A DNA stretch of 64,000 bases, from contig OU862922.1 of NCBI GenBank assembly GCA_917880885.1, forward strand, positions 27,218,627 to 27,282,626, written 5' to 3'. The DNA is from Limnephilus marmoratus (Eukaryota; Arthropoda; Insecta; Trichoptera; Limnephilidae). Shown here in pieces: positions 1 through 10,261 of this stretch (position 1 is its first letter; every line of letters begins with the position of its first letter). The position numbers were made by a program, and so were the translations under genes. The notes beneath the pieces were generated by a model. The model had not been told where the DNA came from, did not search any database, and saw only the letters and a list, made by a program, of their open reading frames with translations.

Positions 1-73
1 AATAAATATCCATATCGCCAATACGCGCATTATTTATAAATAACCTCGCCTACACTCGAGTCTGTATTTAACA
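1..73 (+). repeat. 5' LTR, 3' part only
   Basis: These 73 bases match the last 73 bases of the 3' LTR (4855-4927) without a difference, starting at the AATAAA and ending in TTTAACA. The remaining roughly 150 bases of this LTR lie before the window. Confidence 0.95.
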
Positions 74-74
74 G

Positions 75-92
75 TGGCGCAGCCTACGGTAC
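75..92 (+). other. Primer-binding site (minus-strand priming)
   Basis: TGGCGCAGCC starts one base after the LTR end. TGG pairs with the CCA 3' end of a tRNA. The TGGCGCAG core resembles the tRNA-Ser type sites reported for Mag-like and 17.6/297-like elements; the exact tRNA is an inference. Confidence 0.7.
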
Positions 93-548
93 ACGATTCT
101 GCACAATACGGCAGAAATATCGCGAAAAGAATCGACGCGCAAAAAAATTTGGCACAAAAATTTGGCAAAAATACGCGGTAACATTATTATTTCGGGTCGG
201 TAAGAAAGGCCGGACCGAAATTATTCCAACACTTCACTGCAAGGAGTGAAGTGCAAGAAGACACTGGAGCCAGCCAGCTTTTCGGAAGGGGGAAGCACGG
301 GAGGTCCAGCGTCAATCGACATCTCTGAGGGTCAAGGATCGGAGATCCAGGTCGCAGGAGTGATCTGGGGTAGCCATCGGTGTTACTGTGTGACGGGTCT
401 GGAAGGAGCCATCAATTCACAGGGTCAAGGAGCAGTTTCCGGAGCAGGGTCCAGGGAGCAGACGGCAGAAGAAGAAGCCTCATTGGGAAGTTTTTGTTTT
501 TTTCTGTTTTCTTTCTCTCTATTTGGGTACCTTCTGGGCATTGGGAAC

Positions 549-1121
549 ATGGAGTCTCGAGGATTGGAGTCCTTCAGTTTGCGTGACGGGAACTGGGAGA
601 ACTTCAAGGTCCGCCTCGGACAATTTCTCCTCGTGAATGATGAAAAGTTTGCATCGGATGATAAAAAAAGGGCTATTTTCCTGAATGCATTGAAAGATGA
701 TTGTTTTTCCTTATTGGTTAATTTGTGCATTCCTAAAAAGGTAACAGATATTAAGTTAGAAGATTTGATATCTAAACTTGATGAGTATTGTTGTTCAACG
801 AAATGTTTTTTTGAAGAGAGATCTAAGTTTTACAGTGCTAAACAAAGAAATGACGAATCAATCCGTGAGTTTGCAGTGCGGTTAAAGTCTCTTTCTACTA
901 ATTGCAAATTTGGGAATAGTTTATCAGTAAATTTAAGGGATTTCTTTGTTTTGGGTTGTAAACCAGGAAAGGTAAGGGAAAAATTATTTCTCGAGGGTGA
1001 ATTACACTCGTTCGAAAAATGTTTACAAGTCGCCGAGTGCATTGACCTCGTAGCTTCAACTCAAGCGCAGTCCCGAGTTGATAATACGGTTTACGCTAAT
1101 GTACAGCTCAAGGCCGGTTGA
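549..1121 (+). CDS. gag: Gag (capsid part) of the Ty3/Gypsy element
   Basis: This would be the structural protein that assembles the virus-like particle. The frame is open from about 204, but the first ATG is at 549, so I start there (191 residues). It opens MESRGLESFSLRDGNWENFK, typical of retrotransposon gag capsid regions with a conserved Trp and an adjacent helical segment (residues about 15-190); the downstream block with F-x-x-R-K-Q-x-x-E-S-I-R-E-F resembles the gag family. It has no zinc knuckles of its own. The frame stops at TGA (1119-1121) and the two CCHC knuckles follow in the same frame in pol. The 5' leader from 74 to 548 has no other convincing gene. Family assignment is sound; the exact N-terminus is inferred. 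Confidence 0.85.
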   Translation: MESRGLESFSLRDGNWENFKVRLGQFLLVNDEKFASDDKKRAIFLNALKDDCFSLLVNLCIPKKVTDIKLEDLISKLDEYCCSTKCFFEERSKFYSAKQRNDESIREFAVRLKSLSTNCKFGNSLSVNLRDFFVLGCKPGKVREKLFLEGELHSFEKCLQVAECIDLVASTQAQSRVDNTVYANVQLKAG

Positions 1122-4100
1122 CTCTCTTTTAATAATTCGCGTGTGAAAGACAGAGACGTGAAGCGTTTCGGGCATAGCAACAGGGCACGGTCACAGTCGC
1201 CAGCGAACGCTGTGAAACAAAATTGTACCGTTTGTGGTCACAATAATCACATCGCGACGGAATGTAGATATAAAAATTATTTATGTAAAATTTGCAGTAC
1301 GAAGGGTCATCTCGCAAAACAGTGCAAGCGTTCCTCAACACGTAAGAGTGTGAATACTTTGTTGTCGGACACAAAGTTGGGTGAAGTTAATAGTGTCGAA
1401 CCATTTTTTATTGAAGTTTCACTAGACGGGATCAAGAGTAAATTCATGGTAGATTCTGGAGCATCTTGTTGCGTAATTTCCAAGGAGTGTTATTTCAGTA
1501 AATTCAGTAGAATCAAGCTAGTGCACGAAGACATTAGTCTACGGGGTTTTGACAATACGCTCGTGAAAGTGGTAGGTACAATTACGCCACAAGTGGAATT
1601 TAACGGTCAGTGTCACAATTTGAAATTTGTTGTTGTCACAAGTGCTTCGTTATCGATAGTGGGGCGTGATTTTATGAATCTTTTTAACGTCGGGATTAAC
1701 GGAATCGTAAACAGTATAAAACAGAATACTTTGAAGCAGCGATTAGTAAAAAAATTCCCGGAAGTTTTTACGGATAAACTAGGAAAATTTAATAAGTACG
1801 AAGTGAATTTAACTTTAAAAGAGACCGCTATTCCGATATTTCGTAATCACAGAGTTATGCCGTTCGCTTTGAAAGAAAAAGTCGAAAGGGAGTTAGATAG
1901 TTTACTGTCAGACGGTATTATAGAACAAGTCCAGTTTAGTGAGTTTGCAAGTCCAATTGTTCCAGTAATTAAGAAAAACGGTAGTATTAGATTATGTGGT
2001 GATTATAAATCGACAGTGAATAATCAGTTATTAGTTGACAAATATCCATTACCTAGGATAGAGGAGCTATTAACGAAAGTAAATGGTGGGAAAGTTTTTG
2101 CAAAAATCGATCTTAAATCGGCGTATAGTCAATTTGTTTTAAAAAAGGAGTGTAGGCGTTTTACAACAATCAATACCCATTTAGGATTGTTTCAGTATAA
2201 GCGGTTAGTGTACGGGTTATCTCCCGCGCCAGCTATATTTGCAAAGGCAATGGCAAATTGTTTGTCAGGATTACAGAACATGACGTTTTATTTGGATGAT
2301 ATTATCGTGATAGGGGAAGACGAAGACGATTTAGAGAAAAACGTATGTGTCGTGTTAGAAAGGTTGAAACATTGTAATCTAACAGTGAATAGTGACAAGT
2401 GTGAATTCAATTTAAAAGTTATTGAGTTTTTAGGTTATAAAATAAGTGAACAAGGGATTCAACCGTGTGAACGGAATAAAGAAGCCATTTTAAATGCACC
2501 AGCACCTAGTGATTTAAATAATTTAAGAAGTTTATTAGGTATGATTAGTTATTATCGTAATTTTATTCCAAATATGGCAAATATATTGTCACCATTATAC
2601 GAATTACTTAAAAAAGATGTTAAGTTTCAATGGGGTACGGAACAAGAAAATAGTTTTGCGATAATTAAAAGAATATTAACTTCGGATAGGATTTTAACGC
2701 ATTTTGACGAAAATATACCTGTGAAACTTGTCACAGATGGTAGTTTTAATGGGGTAGCAGCAACATTACTTCATAGGTTTCAAAATGGCGTAGAAAGACC
2801 GATTGGGTTCGCAAGCAGAACTTTAACTAAAGCGGAAAAGAATTATTCTATTCTAGATATTGAAGCAACAGCAATTATTTTTGGAATTAAAAAGTTTTAT
2901 CAATATTTGTACGGCAGAGAATTTATTTTAGCTGTGGATAATCAGCCGTTAGTGAGAATTTTAGGTGAAAATAAAGAAGTACCTAAGATTGCCGCGTCAA
3001 GGTTACAGAGATATGCTATTATGTTAGGTTCGTTTAATTTTAAAATTGAATATGTAAAATCGAAAAATAATTGTTCAGACTTTCTGAGCAGGTGTCCGAT
3101 TGAAAAGGTTAGCTGTGAAGATGAGATAGAGTCTGATTACATTAATTATTTCGAGAATAATGGGTTTAATTTGTCTTTAGACGTGATAAAAAGCGAAACC
3201 GAAAAGGATGATGTGTTAGGTCAAGTAAAAAATTTTCTTATCGAAGGTTGGCCAGCATCAGTAAAAAAGGCACAAAGTGGTAACTTTATTAGAATTTTTT
3301 GGGAAAAAAGGTTAGAATTGTCTTTGATAAATGGGTGTGTTTTATATCAACATAGGGTTGTTGTACCTGAGTCTTTAAGACAAGAGGTTTTAAAGATGTT
3401 ACATAGATCTCACTTAGGGGTTTTTAAGACTAAAGGTATTGCAAAAAGCTTTGTCTGGTGGCCAAAAATTAATCAAGATTTGGAGAAAATAACGGAAAAT
3501 TGTAGAGATTGTTTAGAAATTAAACCAGAATCACAAAAGAGTTCTTTAGCAGTGTGGCCATATGAACCTGAAGTATGGTTCAGGGTACATATTGATCATG
3601 GTAGTTTATATAACAAAAATTTTTTAGTGGTGGTAGACTCTTCTTCAAAGTGGATTGAGTGTCTGGAAGTAAACAGTCTGTCTTCAAAAGAAAATATCGA
3701 AATACTTCATAGATTATTTTCGCAATTTGGTTTTCCTGCAACTTTAGTTAGTGATAATGGTACGTGTTTTTGTTCTGAGGATTTTGAAAATTTTTGTAAG
3801 AAAAATGGGATAGAACATATCACTAGTCCAGTCAATCACCCTAGTAGCAACGGGCAAGCTGAAGCTACAGTAAAGACTTGTAAAAATTTCCTTAAAAAAA
3901 TTTGTAAACATAATGGATTTCCTTCAGATTATAAAGAAAAGTTAGGTAACTTTTTAGCAGACTATAGGAATACAGTTCACGCAACAACAGGATGTGAGCC
4001 ATCTGTATTATTAATGGGTAGAAAAATTAGAACAGTATTTGACTCTCTGATTCCAAGGAAAATTGAGGATAGAACGGGTAGTTCAGGTTCTACTCGACGA

Positions 4101-4508
4101 AACAAAGTAATAAAAAAGGTTACTCAGAGCCAAAACAATCAGAAAAGACAATATAAGGGTAGAGTTAAATCAGGTTTTAATATAGGTCAGAAAGTAATGA
4201 CTAGAGATTTCAGATCTCAGGGTAATAGGTTATGGGTCCCTGGGGTTATTGTGGATAAAAAAGGTAGTAAAATATATTTCATAAAAATTAACAAGTCTAA
4301 TATGGTGTGGAAAAGACATTTAGACCAGCTAAAGGAATTACATGTTTCATGGCAGGAGGAAGATAACCAGGAATTCGCGTCTGACACGTTGGAATTGTCG
4401 ACGGACGAATTAGATCTCTCCGGTATGTTACGTAATAGAAGTGTCTCTAATTCTGTTTCTCCATGTTTCAGGTCTAACCCATGGCAAGGAAGGCTTCGGC
4501 CCAGGTGA
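1122..4508 (+). CDS. pol: Pol polyprotein: nucleocapsid knuckles, protease, reverse transcriptase, RNase H, integrase
   Basis: This frame continues gag's frame right after the TGA. Counting from the GTG at 1143: two CCHC knuckles (C28-C41, C48-C61), aspartic protease DSGA (104-107), reverse transcriptase with catalytic D323 and YLDD (383-386), RNase H with TDGS (D532), E574 and D599, integrase HHCC (H754, H757, C787, C790), and integrase triad D818, D871, E907 with the D-35-E spacing, then a GPY/F-like tail near 1040-1070. Nothing catalytic is missing. There is no in-frame ATG before the protease (the first Met is at residue 102), so the knuckles can only be made by reading through the TGA, or the TGA is a mutation. 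Acts in cytoplasmic particles and then the nucleus to copy and insert the element. Confidence 0.95.
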   Translation, partial: LSFNNSRVKDRDVKRFGHSNRARSQSPANAVKQNCTVCGHNNHIATECRYKNYLCKICSTKGHLAKQCKRSSTRKSVNTLLSDTKLGEVNSVEPFFIEVSLDGIKSKFMVDSGASCCVISKECYFSKFSRIKLVHEDISLRGFDNTLVKVVGTITPQVEFNGQCHNLKFVVVTSASLSIVGRDFMNLFNVGINGIVNSIKQNTLKQRLVKKFPEVFTDKLGKFNKYEVNLTLKETAIPIFRNHRVMPFALKEKVERELDSLLSDGIIEQVQFSEFASPIVPVIKKNGSIRLCGDYKSTVNNQLLVDKYPLPRIEELLTKVNGGKVFAKIDLKSAYSQFVLKKECRRFTTINTHLGLFQYKRLVYGLSPAPAIFAKAMANCLSGLQNMTFYLDDIIVIGEDEDDLEKNVCVVLERLKHCNLTVNSDKCEFNLKVIEFLGYKISEQGIQPCERNKEAILNAPAPSDLNNLRSLLGMISYYRNFIPNMANILSPLYELLKKDVKFQWGTEQENSFAIIKRILTSDRILTHFDENIPVKLVTDGSFNGVAATLLHRFQNGVERPIGFASRTLTKAEKNYSILDIEATAIIFGIKKFYQYLYGREFILAVDNQPLVRILGENKEVPKIAASRLQRYAIMLGSFNFKIEYVKSKNNCSDFLSRCPIEKVSCEDEIESDYINYFENNGFNLSLDVIKSETEKDDVLGQVKNFLIEGWPASVKKAQSGNFIRIFWEKRLELSLINGCVLYQHRVVVPESLRQEVLKMLHRSHLGVFKTKGIAKSFVWWPKINQDLEKITENCRDCLEIKPESQKSSLAVWPYEPEVWFRVHIDHGSLYNKNFLVVVDSSSKWIECLEVNSLSSKENIEILHRLFSQFGFPATLVSDNGTCFCSEDFENFCKKNGIEHITSPVNHPSSNGQAEATVKTCKNFLKKICKHNGFPSDYKEKLGNFLADYRNTVHATTGCEPSVLLMGRKIRTVFDSLIPRKIEDRTGSSGSTRRNKVIKKVTQSQNNQKRQYKGRVKSGFNIGQKVMTRDFRSQGNRLWVPGVIVDKKGSKIYFIKINKSNMVWKRHLDQLKELHVSWQEEDNQEFASDTLELSTDELDLSGMLRNRSVSNSVSPCFRSNPWQGRLRPR

Positions 4509-4689
4509 CAGCACTTCGCAGTCGAAATGGACAGAAATGGACAGAAGGGAAACAGAAAGAACAAAAACAAATGTTTTGTTAATTTTAAATGTAATGTGTT
4601 AATTTTAAATGTGAAATATGAAATATAAAATATATTGTATGAAATATGTAGCTATAGGTATCACTTATGTAGCCAGGATTCTCCCGTTT

Positions 4690-4702
4690 AAGTAGGGGAG
4701 GA
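4690..4702 (+). other. Polypurine tract (plus-strand primer)
   Basis: AAGTAGGGGAGGA lies directly before the TGTGAGAG start of the 3' LTR, the expected place and composition for the plus-strand primer. Confidence 0.8.
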
Positions 4703-4769
4703 TGTGAGAGAGGTTTTAGGGTGGCACACCTGTTTCCGGCCATACAAGAGCGAGACAGGTGATCCCGCA

Positions 4770-4777
4770 TATAAAAG
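4770..4777 (+). promoter_or_regulatory. TATA box of the LTR promoter
   Basis: TATAAAAG in the U3/R part of the LTR, about 85 bases before the AATAAA. A start site near 4800 is inferred. Confidence 0.6.
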
Positions 4778-4854
4778 GAGATGCAGGCCTCTCCTCACTC
4801 TCTTTTTCCAACCGCCAACACGTTAGTTAGGACGTATTTATAGCCATTACTTAT

Positions 4855-4860
4855 AATAAA
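4855..4860 (+). promoter_or_regulatory. LTR polyadenylation signal
   Basis: AATAAA in the LTR; the same hexamer is at 1-6 in the 5' LTR copy. Confidence 0.6.
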
Positions 4861-4927
4861 TATCCATATCGCCAATACGCGCATTATTTATAAATAACCT
4901 CGCCTACACTCGAGTCTGTATTTAACA

Positions 4928-6164
4928 AGTAATTTTAGTTGGAAAAAACGTGAGTGTAAACGTAACGCTTTTTTTAAACTTTTTTATATTCACGTAATTT
5001 TTTTTATATTTCAATAATTATATAATTAAATTTCTTCCGTCTATTTATAAAAGTTGAAAGCGTATTTCATCAACGTTCTAAAACAGGTTTTAGTTTTCGG
5101 TTACGTTCATTCATTTATTTGAATTTAACAAAGCGTAAATATTTTGACCTTCTGAGAAAATATGTACTATCCCTAAGGCATTAACCAACTCGACCATTGG
5201 AACGTCTTATTTTTAAGTCATTCTTGTAGATCTCATATTTCAAATTCAGAATTAATAATATTATCTCCGACTAATTTTTCCCATGTTTTTATTTTTCTTT
5301 GTCATGTTCTTTTTCATACTTTCGTTTAGATTTATTCGTATTATCTTCTTCCATGGGTGTAACCTTCAAAAGTTGTTATGAAAAGAGTTATTTTAATAAA
5401 AATTGATTATTTCTTATAAAAAGGGTAGTGCAAAAAGAACAATTCAGAATATAAAATGGATATTTTCATTTTTATTTCCACGATGTTACCGTCAACATTC
5501 AAACTTGTTGAAAATTTTTAAAAACAAATATTGGAAAAAGTGACGATGCGCGATGTGTGAAAAAAAATTAAATGTAGATATAATTTAGAAACTGGGTGTG
5601 TTTGTTTGCTACACTTTTACGCCTAAACCACTAAACCGATTTAAAAAATCTTTAAAGAATAGAAAGCTACGTTATATGCGAGTAAAGTAGGCTGTATATA
5701 ATGGTAAGGTCTGGCGTTATGAAATTATAAATATTAATGTATTATAATTATTATACGTTTTCTGTCTGCTTACAAAAGTGAGTCAAAAGCGGTATAGATT
5801 ATTATTATGTTAGTTAGGCTTGTTATTCAATTAAAATTAAGTATAATATTGCATATTATTGGAAGGTTCTATCAGTATCGCCTTGGTGAGGGAACACCAT
5901 CATTTAGAAATGAAATTTTAAACATTGATTGAAACGGTTTTCGATATCCACATTTAGTGAATATTATGATAAATCAAAATCTTTCTCTACCCGTATTTTA
6001 GATCCTCTTCCATTTCCTCTAAATTTTCAAGATTTCTCAAAAAATTTGCGATAATATCACCGTTGGGATTGCAATGCAACATCAAATATATTTTTAGGTG
6101 CTAAAATGTCTGCACATCGATTTGCTCTGACTAACCATTCATCAATACGATACGATATCGGTGA
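4928..6164. other. AT-rich stretch with two old repeat fragments
   Basis: No gene seen. 5160-5430 resembles family C tRNA-like repeats: a tRNA-like head on the - strand near 5170-5200 (box-A-like GAGTTGGTTAATGCC) plus a tail also seen after 25145. 5590-5760 is a dispersed repeat (GTGTGTTTGTTTGCTACAC) whose reverse-complement relative is at 14560-14745. The rest holds nothing I can name. Confidence 0.5.
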
Positions 6165-6435
6165 CGTTTGGTTCGCTACGTTTGTTGACTTAGCAAGGTG
6201 CCCGGGTTCATGGGGTGAGGTTTGTCTAGGTTTTGGTGGCGAAAGTTTTTTCCCAACTACGGATAGGGAAAGAAAGACTGGTTAAGGGAGACCTTTTGAC
6301 CTCCCCATCTGGACCCTCTCGAATATCGCCTCGCGCCGCAGTGGAAGGGATGGATTCATACGTTCGTCACTCCTAAATACATTGACTCCCAGATTCCTAC
6401 GTACCCCTTATACCCTTTTCCTCACATTTCCTTTC
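6165..6435 (+). repeat. Family A SINE-like repeat, truncated at both ends
   Basis: Carries the family core GTGCCCGGGTTCATGGGG and GATTCATACGTTCGTCACTC, in the same order as the copies at 9297, 15575 and 50803. The LINE-like 3' end is missing. Confidence 0.75.
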
Positions 6436-7429
6436 CACATGGCCTCTTGTCGGGTACAATGTAAAAAATCTGACATTTTCATGTATTTTGTATCTTCTGT
6501 AGCAGTTGCTAAGAGTGATGTTGAGAGAAATAGTAAATATTATTTTAGCGTTTTCCGTGCAAAGAAAGCATTCCATTGTTGAGTCATTATTATTTTTAGA
6601 CTGACTCGACCTTACTATTCTCACAAAACATATTCTAAAACACATTATCTAAGCGTGCCGTATTTCTATTTATTTATTATAAAACTGTATGCGCGATATT
6701 ATTTTAGCGAATGATCGGACAAGCAAAATGAAATAAATATTTGAAAGTTTCCGTTGTTATTGTGTTTTTCGCGGAAATTCGGCGAAATTTCCTTACTAAC
6801 GAATAATACATTCATTACACCTTTCTATATCACTGATGGTCGATATTTTTAAATGTAACAATAGTCCCAACTGCTCCTGAAGCCAATGAGACTATGGAAT
6901 CCCCAATCGAGAACTCCAGTCCAATTTTTTAATTTTTTTAATGAATAATGTATGAATAATTAAACTTCTAACTTAAATAACTGCATTTTTATTTTTATTT
7001 TTAGAGTTAGTTTTAATAGTTAAAATAATTGTCAAAGTTAAAATTTTTCAAGACCCCCCGAAAACATATGATGAATCGTGAGAGATAAACTAATAAGAGT
7101 TACCTTTATTTTTGAAACATTATTTAGGCCTAAATAATGTTTCAATAAACACAACAACTAAATCTCTATAAACAGTATTTAAATAAACGAATAAATTAAT
7201 ACGATGGCTTTTGTTATATCATACATTCCCATACAAAGACTTTACGGTGACGTCACGACTCGTCGAACAGTGATGTCACCTTGACGGCGTGTTTTTACGA
7301 CCCGCTTAAAAATGGACTTTTGAAATAATTTCTTAAGAACTCTGCATTTTATATTATTAAATAAAACTTATATATTCAGAGTCAGCGCTTATTGGTCAAT
7401 ATGAACATATTTTTTTAAAGCCAGAATAT
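6436..7429. other. AT-rich spacer with a SINE-B scrap and a hairpin
   Basis: No gene supported. 6872-6930 is a scrap of the family B 3' end (- strand). 7246-7282 is a near-perfect 11-bp inverted repeat centred on a TGACGTCA word. A 66-residue ORF pair near 6400-6640 lies partly on repeat DNA and is not credible. Confidence 0.5.
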
Positions 7430-7770
7430 TTTTAACTGGAGTATCTTATTGGGGTATGTTGTGAGGCTGAAGGTAGTAGGTGGGGAGTGGAGGGAGAGGA
7501 TATGGGGAGAGGAAGATGGCTATAAAAATCTGGTCACTAAACCCACTTCACGCAACGTTTTAAATCTGATTGGTGGTCGTACACCAGGGCAATACAGAGA
7601 AAATCTTCCACTGCGGAACCTGCCGCAAATAGACTATATAATAAATGGTAAATAACATAAATTAATCAAATGAGATTTATTTGTACGCCGGGTTTGGAAC
7701 CCGTGACTTTCTGATTGTTAGTCAATAAAGCTAGGCGACAACAGGCTAATAATATGTTCATACAATGTGA
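7430..7770 (-). repeat. Family B tRNA-derived SINE
   Basis: Read on the - strand: a tRNA-like head near 7685-7745 (GGGTTCCAAACCCGG arm), then the shared body (CACCAGGGC, CCACTGCGGAAC on +) and the end matching TTGGGGTATGTTGTGAGGCT. Same order as 14010, 27119, 30568 and 60605. Diverged and lacking part of its 3' end. Confidence 0.75.
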
Positions 7771-8574
7771 GCATTCCTCAGCATAGATTTGTCGAGCGAA
7801 ATAAATTATTTTACGCTTAGAATGGTTGCCCTAAGGACATTGGAAAATCGTATTTTTGTGTAGAATTAAATATTTTTTAAATTAATATTTTTACACTATA
7901 CTTTGAAAAAAAAACATTAAGATTTTCACCGGATTTTCACAAAATTTTATTTACATTTTTAACTCCAAATAATATTAGAAATCACCGGTTAAAGTAAGTC
8001 GAGTACGCCTGGATATGCCTGGTTTATGTGTTTTAATCAAACCCTGATGATGTAACCTGCACCGCTAACTGAAACCTTGGCAACATAGCCAGATTTAACA
8101 GATGGTAACCAAAACTATCCGAGTTTTGCAAGTGATTTGGGGAGATGTGAAAGTTTTCGATATCGATAAAGGACCGCGGTCTGAGAAACATCTTAATCGC
8201 CTCGTAAAAAATACGACTTTACAGGCAATTAGCGATAGGGCTTTGGGAAGTTGGCCAATAAAAACTTTGCGAATTAGGTCGGTCATCTTCCAAGGATCTG
8301 TTTTTTTTATATGTCCCTACCTAATGGCGTAAGAACTATTATATAACGTAGAGAAGAAACTATACATATGCAATCAATACTTTGGATTCGGGCTAAAAGT
8401 TTTCGATTAATTGTTGTTTAACACAAAAACAATTTGAAATTCTAAATTGGACTAAAACTCATTACGTTGCTCTTTCAGAAATCACGTGTCATTATCGTAG
8501 TATTTTGAAAAACGTTTACTTTATCTGTTTACCTAAAAACCACTTGTACTGGACGACACGATTCCGGATACCAC
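7771..8574. other. Intergenic; short dispersed repeat, otherwise unexplained
   Basis: 7915-8040 contains ATCACCGGTTAAAGTAAG, a word with context shared with 13300-13410 and 16612-16665. 8100-8330 is open in both directions (76 and 63 codons) but matches nothing I recognise; I do not call it a gene. Confidence 0.4.
8044..8075 (+). ncRNA. Possible decayed hammerhead-like core
   Basis: CTGATGA, 20 bases, then GAAAC: the same spacing as the Penelope-type core at 20707-20738, with roughly 13 of 20 spacer positions agreeing. Stem II does not pair here, so this is at best a degraded copy. Confidence 0.25.
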
Positions 8575-9055
8575 TGCATTTATCCAGAAAGTAGACTGAA
8601 TGCTGTAGAAATGAGATCTATGAGGCGTATGTATGGTAGAACCCTGTTGTTGACTGGAAAACCAATGAATGAATGAAACCAACTCAGAAGCACCTCAGAA
8701 AAGTCATTAAGAGTGATGATAAAAAAGTTATGAGAAATGTGGAGATTCTCAAATAATATTATAATGAAAGGTAATTCTAGTAAGCGCAAGGAGTAAGGTA
8801 AGAAAGGGACGTTTAGATGTTTTGAGATGTAGAACAAATAACGAAGAAAGGAGTGTACGGAGAATATAATATGACGCGTACTTGAATGGTAGAAGACGTC
8901 GGAAACCTCGGAGGATGACATGGCACTGTCATTGCTTGAGTCGGGCCAGAATAATTGAAAGGTGTGTGTGGACACAATGAATCAATGTGAATGAAGCAAG
9001 GGATGTGTGAAAAAAAGCCGGATTGTTTGGCGGTCCATCCTCTCTGCCGTGTGAT
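8575..9055 (+). pseudogene. Decayed RTE-type LINE, C-terminal region
   Basis: The + strand reads SRLNAVEMRSMRRMYGRT, then after frameshifts NNEERSVRRI, NGRRRRKP, INVNEARDV and an SSLPC ending. These follow, in order, the better copy on the - strand at 19809-20492 (NAVEMRSLRRMCGKT, NEERSVRRI, NVNEARNV). Several stops and indels show it is dead. The overlapping - strand ORFs at 8580-9129 are shadows. Confidence 0.75.
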
Positions 9056-9296
9056 GGTTTATTATTTTTCGAGTAGGGTCGGATTTTTTTGCTTCCAATG
9101 ATTGTTTGTAGAGGGAGAGAGTTTACCATACACGTAATTTAAGATTCACTCGAAATGAAGGATTAGTGATTCGAAAATGTACCAATAAATACGGTGAAAG
9201 AATCCTAAACTATATTGTTCTGAAAATATTTAATAAACTACCAATTACCAATGATAATTTTATACTGCTAAAGTCAAATATAATCTATTAGATAAG
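9056..9296. other. Short spacer, nothing recognised
   Basis: AT-rich DNA between the RTE remnant and the family A copy. Confidence 0.5.
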
Positions 9297-9695
9297 CAGG
9301 TCACCACAAGTGGGTCGCAACGTTTGGTGACTTAGCAGGGATGCCCGGGTTCGTGGGATGAGGTTTGTCCAGGTCTTGGCGGCGGATGCATCTGTCCACT
9401 TACTGTGTGGCGGGCCATATCGAGAGAGACTTGTCGAGGGAGGCCTTTTGACCTTTCCAGCCGGAATCACTCACCCATCGCCTTGAACCGCAGTTGGAGG
9501 GATGGATCATACGTCCGTCACTCCTGGATACACTGACCCCTTTATTCCAACTCACCCCTCACACCCTTTTCCTTCCCAGAACTTCCTATCCTTCCTTTCC
9601 TTAAAAATATCCTCGACACAGCATCCCCTAAGATGACATAGGCACTGAAGGAAATTATTTTCCCCAGGGCCTCCCGTGTGGAGCTTATGTAAAAA
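9297..9695 (+). repeat. Family A SINE-like repeat
   Basis: Contains TTTGGTGACTTAGCAGGG, CCCGGGTTCGTGGGATGAGG and the LINE-like end with GATGACATAGG and GTGTGGAGCTTATGTAAAAA. The first roughly 60 bases of the family consensus are missing. Confidence 0.85.
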
Positions 9696-9847
9696 GACGA
9701 TGACATCCTGTAAAGACAATAAATTATTGTTATCTGTATTATTTTTGTCGCATTTTACTATTTATGAAAAATATTTTTTTTTTTACAGTATGTCTGTATT
9801 ATTTTCGACCCATTTTTTGTTAGGTTATGTTAGGTTAAGTTTTAGTA

Positions 9848-9925
9848 GATATTTTGTTGGGGGATGTTTTGTCCGTAGGATATTTTGTCGGAGCATGTTT
9901 TGTCGGGGATATTTTGTCGCGGGAT
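9848..9925 (+). repeat. Degenerate short tandem repeat
   Basis: About five imperfect 14-18 bp units built on GATATTTTGTCGGGG. Probably a minisatellite; the ORF across it is a by-product. Confidence 0.6.
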
Positions 9926-10261
9926 GAAAATGCGCATTACCGTTTATATCTACTAGGGCTGCCCATAAAATAAGGTCTCTAAGGTGCTGCAGTCGCGAAA
10001 AACGATTTTACGCGTAATCTTTTAACACTAGTGTGTAGCCTGTCAAATCTCCACCACGATGCACCCTCTGTGACGCTTAGTCTCGGTGTGGTAGCCGTTC
10101 GCGATGGAGCTTCCACACGCCGCACCCGCCAGGTGTGAGTTACGCTTATTATGAGAATGGAAAAATTAACGTTATGACTTGGATGCTTATGAAAGAAATA
10201 CAGACCGTCTCAATATCAAAAAAAAACAATCAGTAACCTTTGTCGTGATTAAATTTTTAAC
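9926..10261. other. Possible mariner-like end; otherwise unknown
   Basis: GGGCTGCCCATAAAATAAGG at 9957-9976 resembles mariner inverted ends, followed by moderately GC-rich DNA. No transposase frame and no second end were found, so this stays tentative. Confidence 0.25.

Larger units (their letters stand above)
1..4927 (+). mobile_element. Ty3/Gypsy LTR retrotransposon (Mag-like), nearly complete
   Basis: The element runs from the truncated 5' LTR at the window edge to the end of the 3' LTR. Between them lie a primer-binding site, gag, pol (protease, reverse transcriptase, RNase H, integrase in that order) and a polypurine tract. The order PR-RT-RH-IN is that of Ty3/Gypsy elements. Two CCHC knuckles, a TGGCGCAG primer site and the lack of an env-like ORF after pol fit the Mag lineage, though lineage needs a tree. 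The last 73 bp of both LTRs are identical and all catalytic motifs are present, so the insertion looks young. One in-frame TGA separates gag from pol. The 5' flank lies outside the window, so a target duplication cannot be checked. Confidence 0.95.
4703..4927 (+). repeat. 3' LTR (225 bp)
   Basis: It begins TGTGAGAGAGG after the polypurine tract and ends TTTAACA, giving the usual TG...CA ends. It contains a TATAAAAG box and an AATAAA signal. The sequence after it is ordinary AT-rich DNA. Confidence 0.9.

Noticed and set aside
246..548. N-terminal extension of gag from a GTG
   Set aside because: Animal ribosomes rarely start at GTG, and the leader has low-complexity codons; the ATG at 549 begins the recognisable gag region.
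7246..7282. CRE (TGACGTCA) regulatory site
   Set aside because: The word is there and palindromic, but one motif in intergenic repeat DNA without a nearby gene start is not evidence of function.
9957..10140. Mariner transposase gene start
   Set aside because: The end-like word is suggestive, but no catalytic frame or opposite end could be found.
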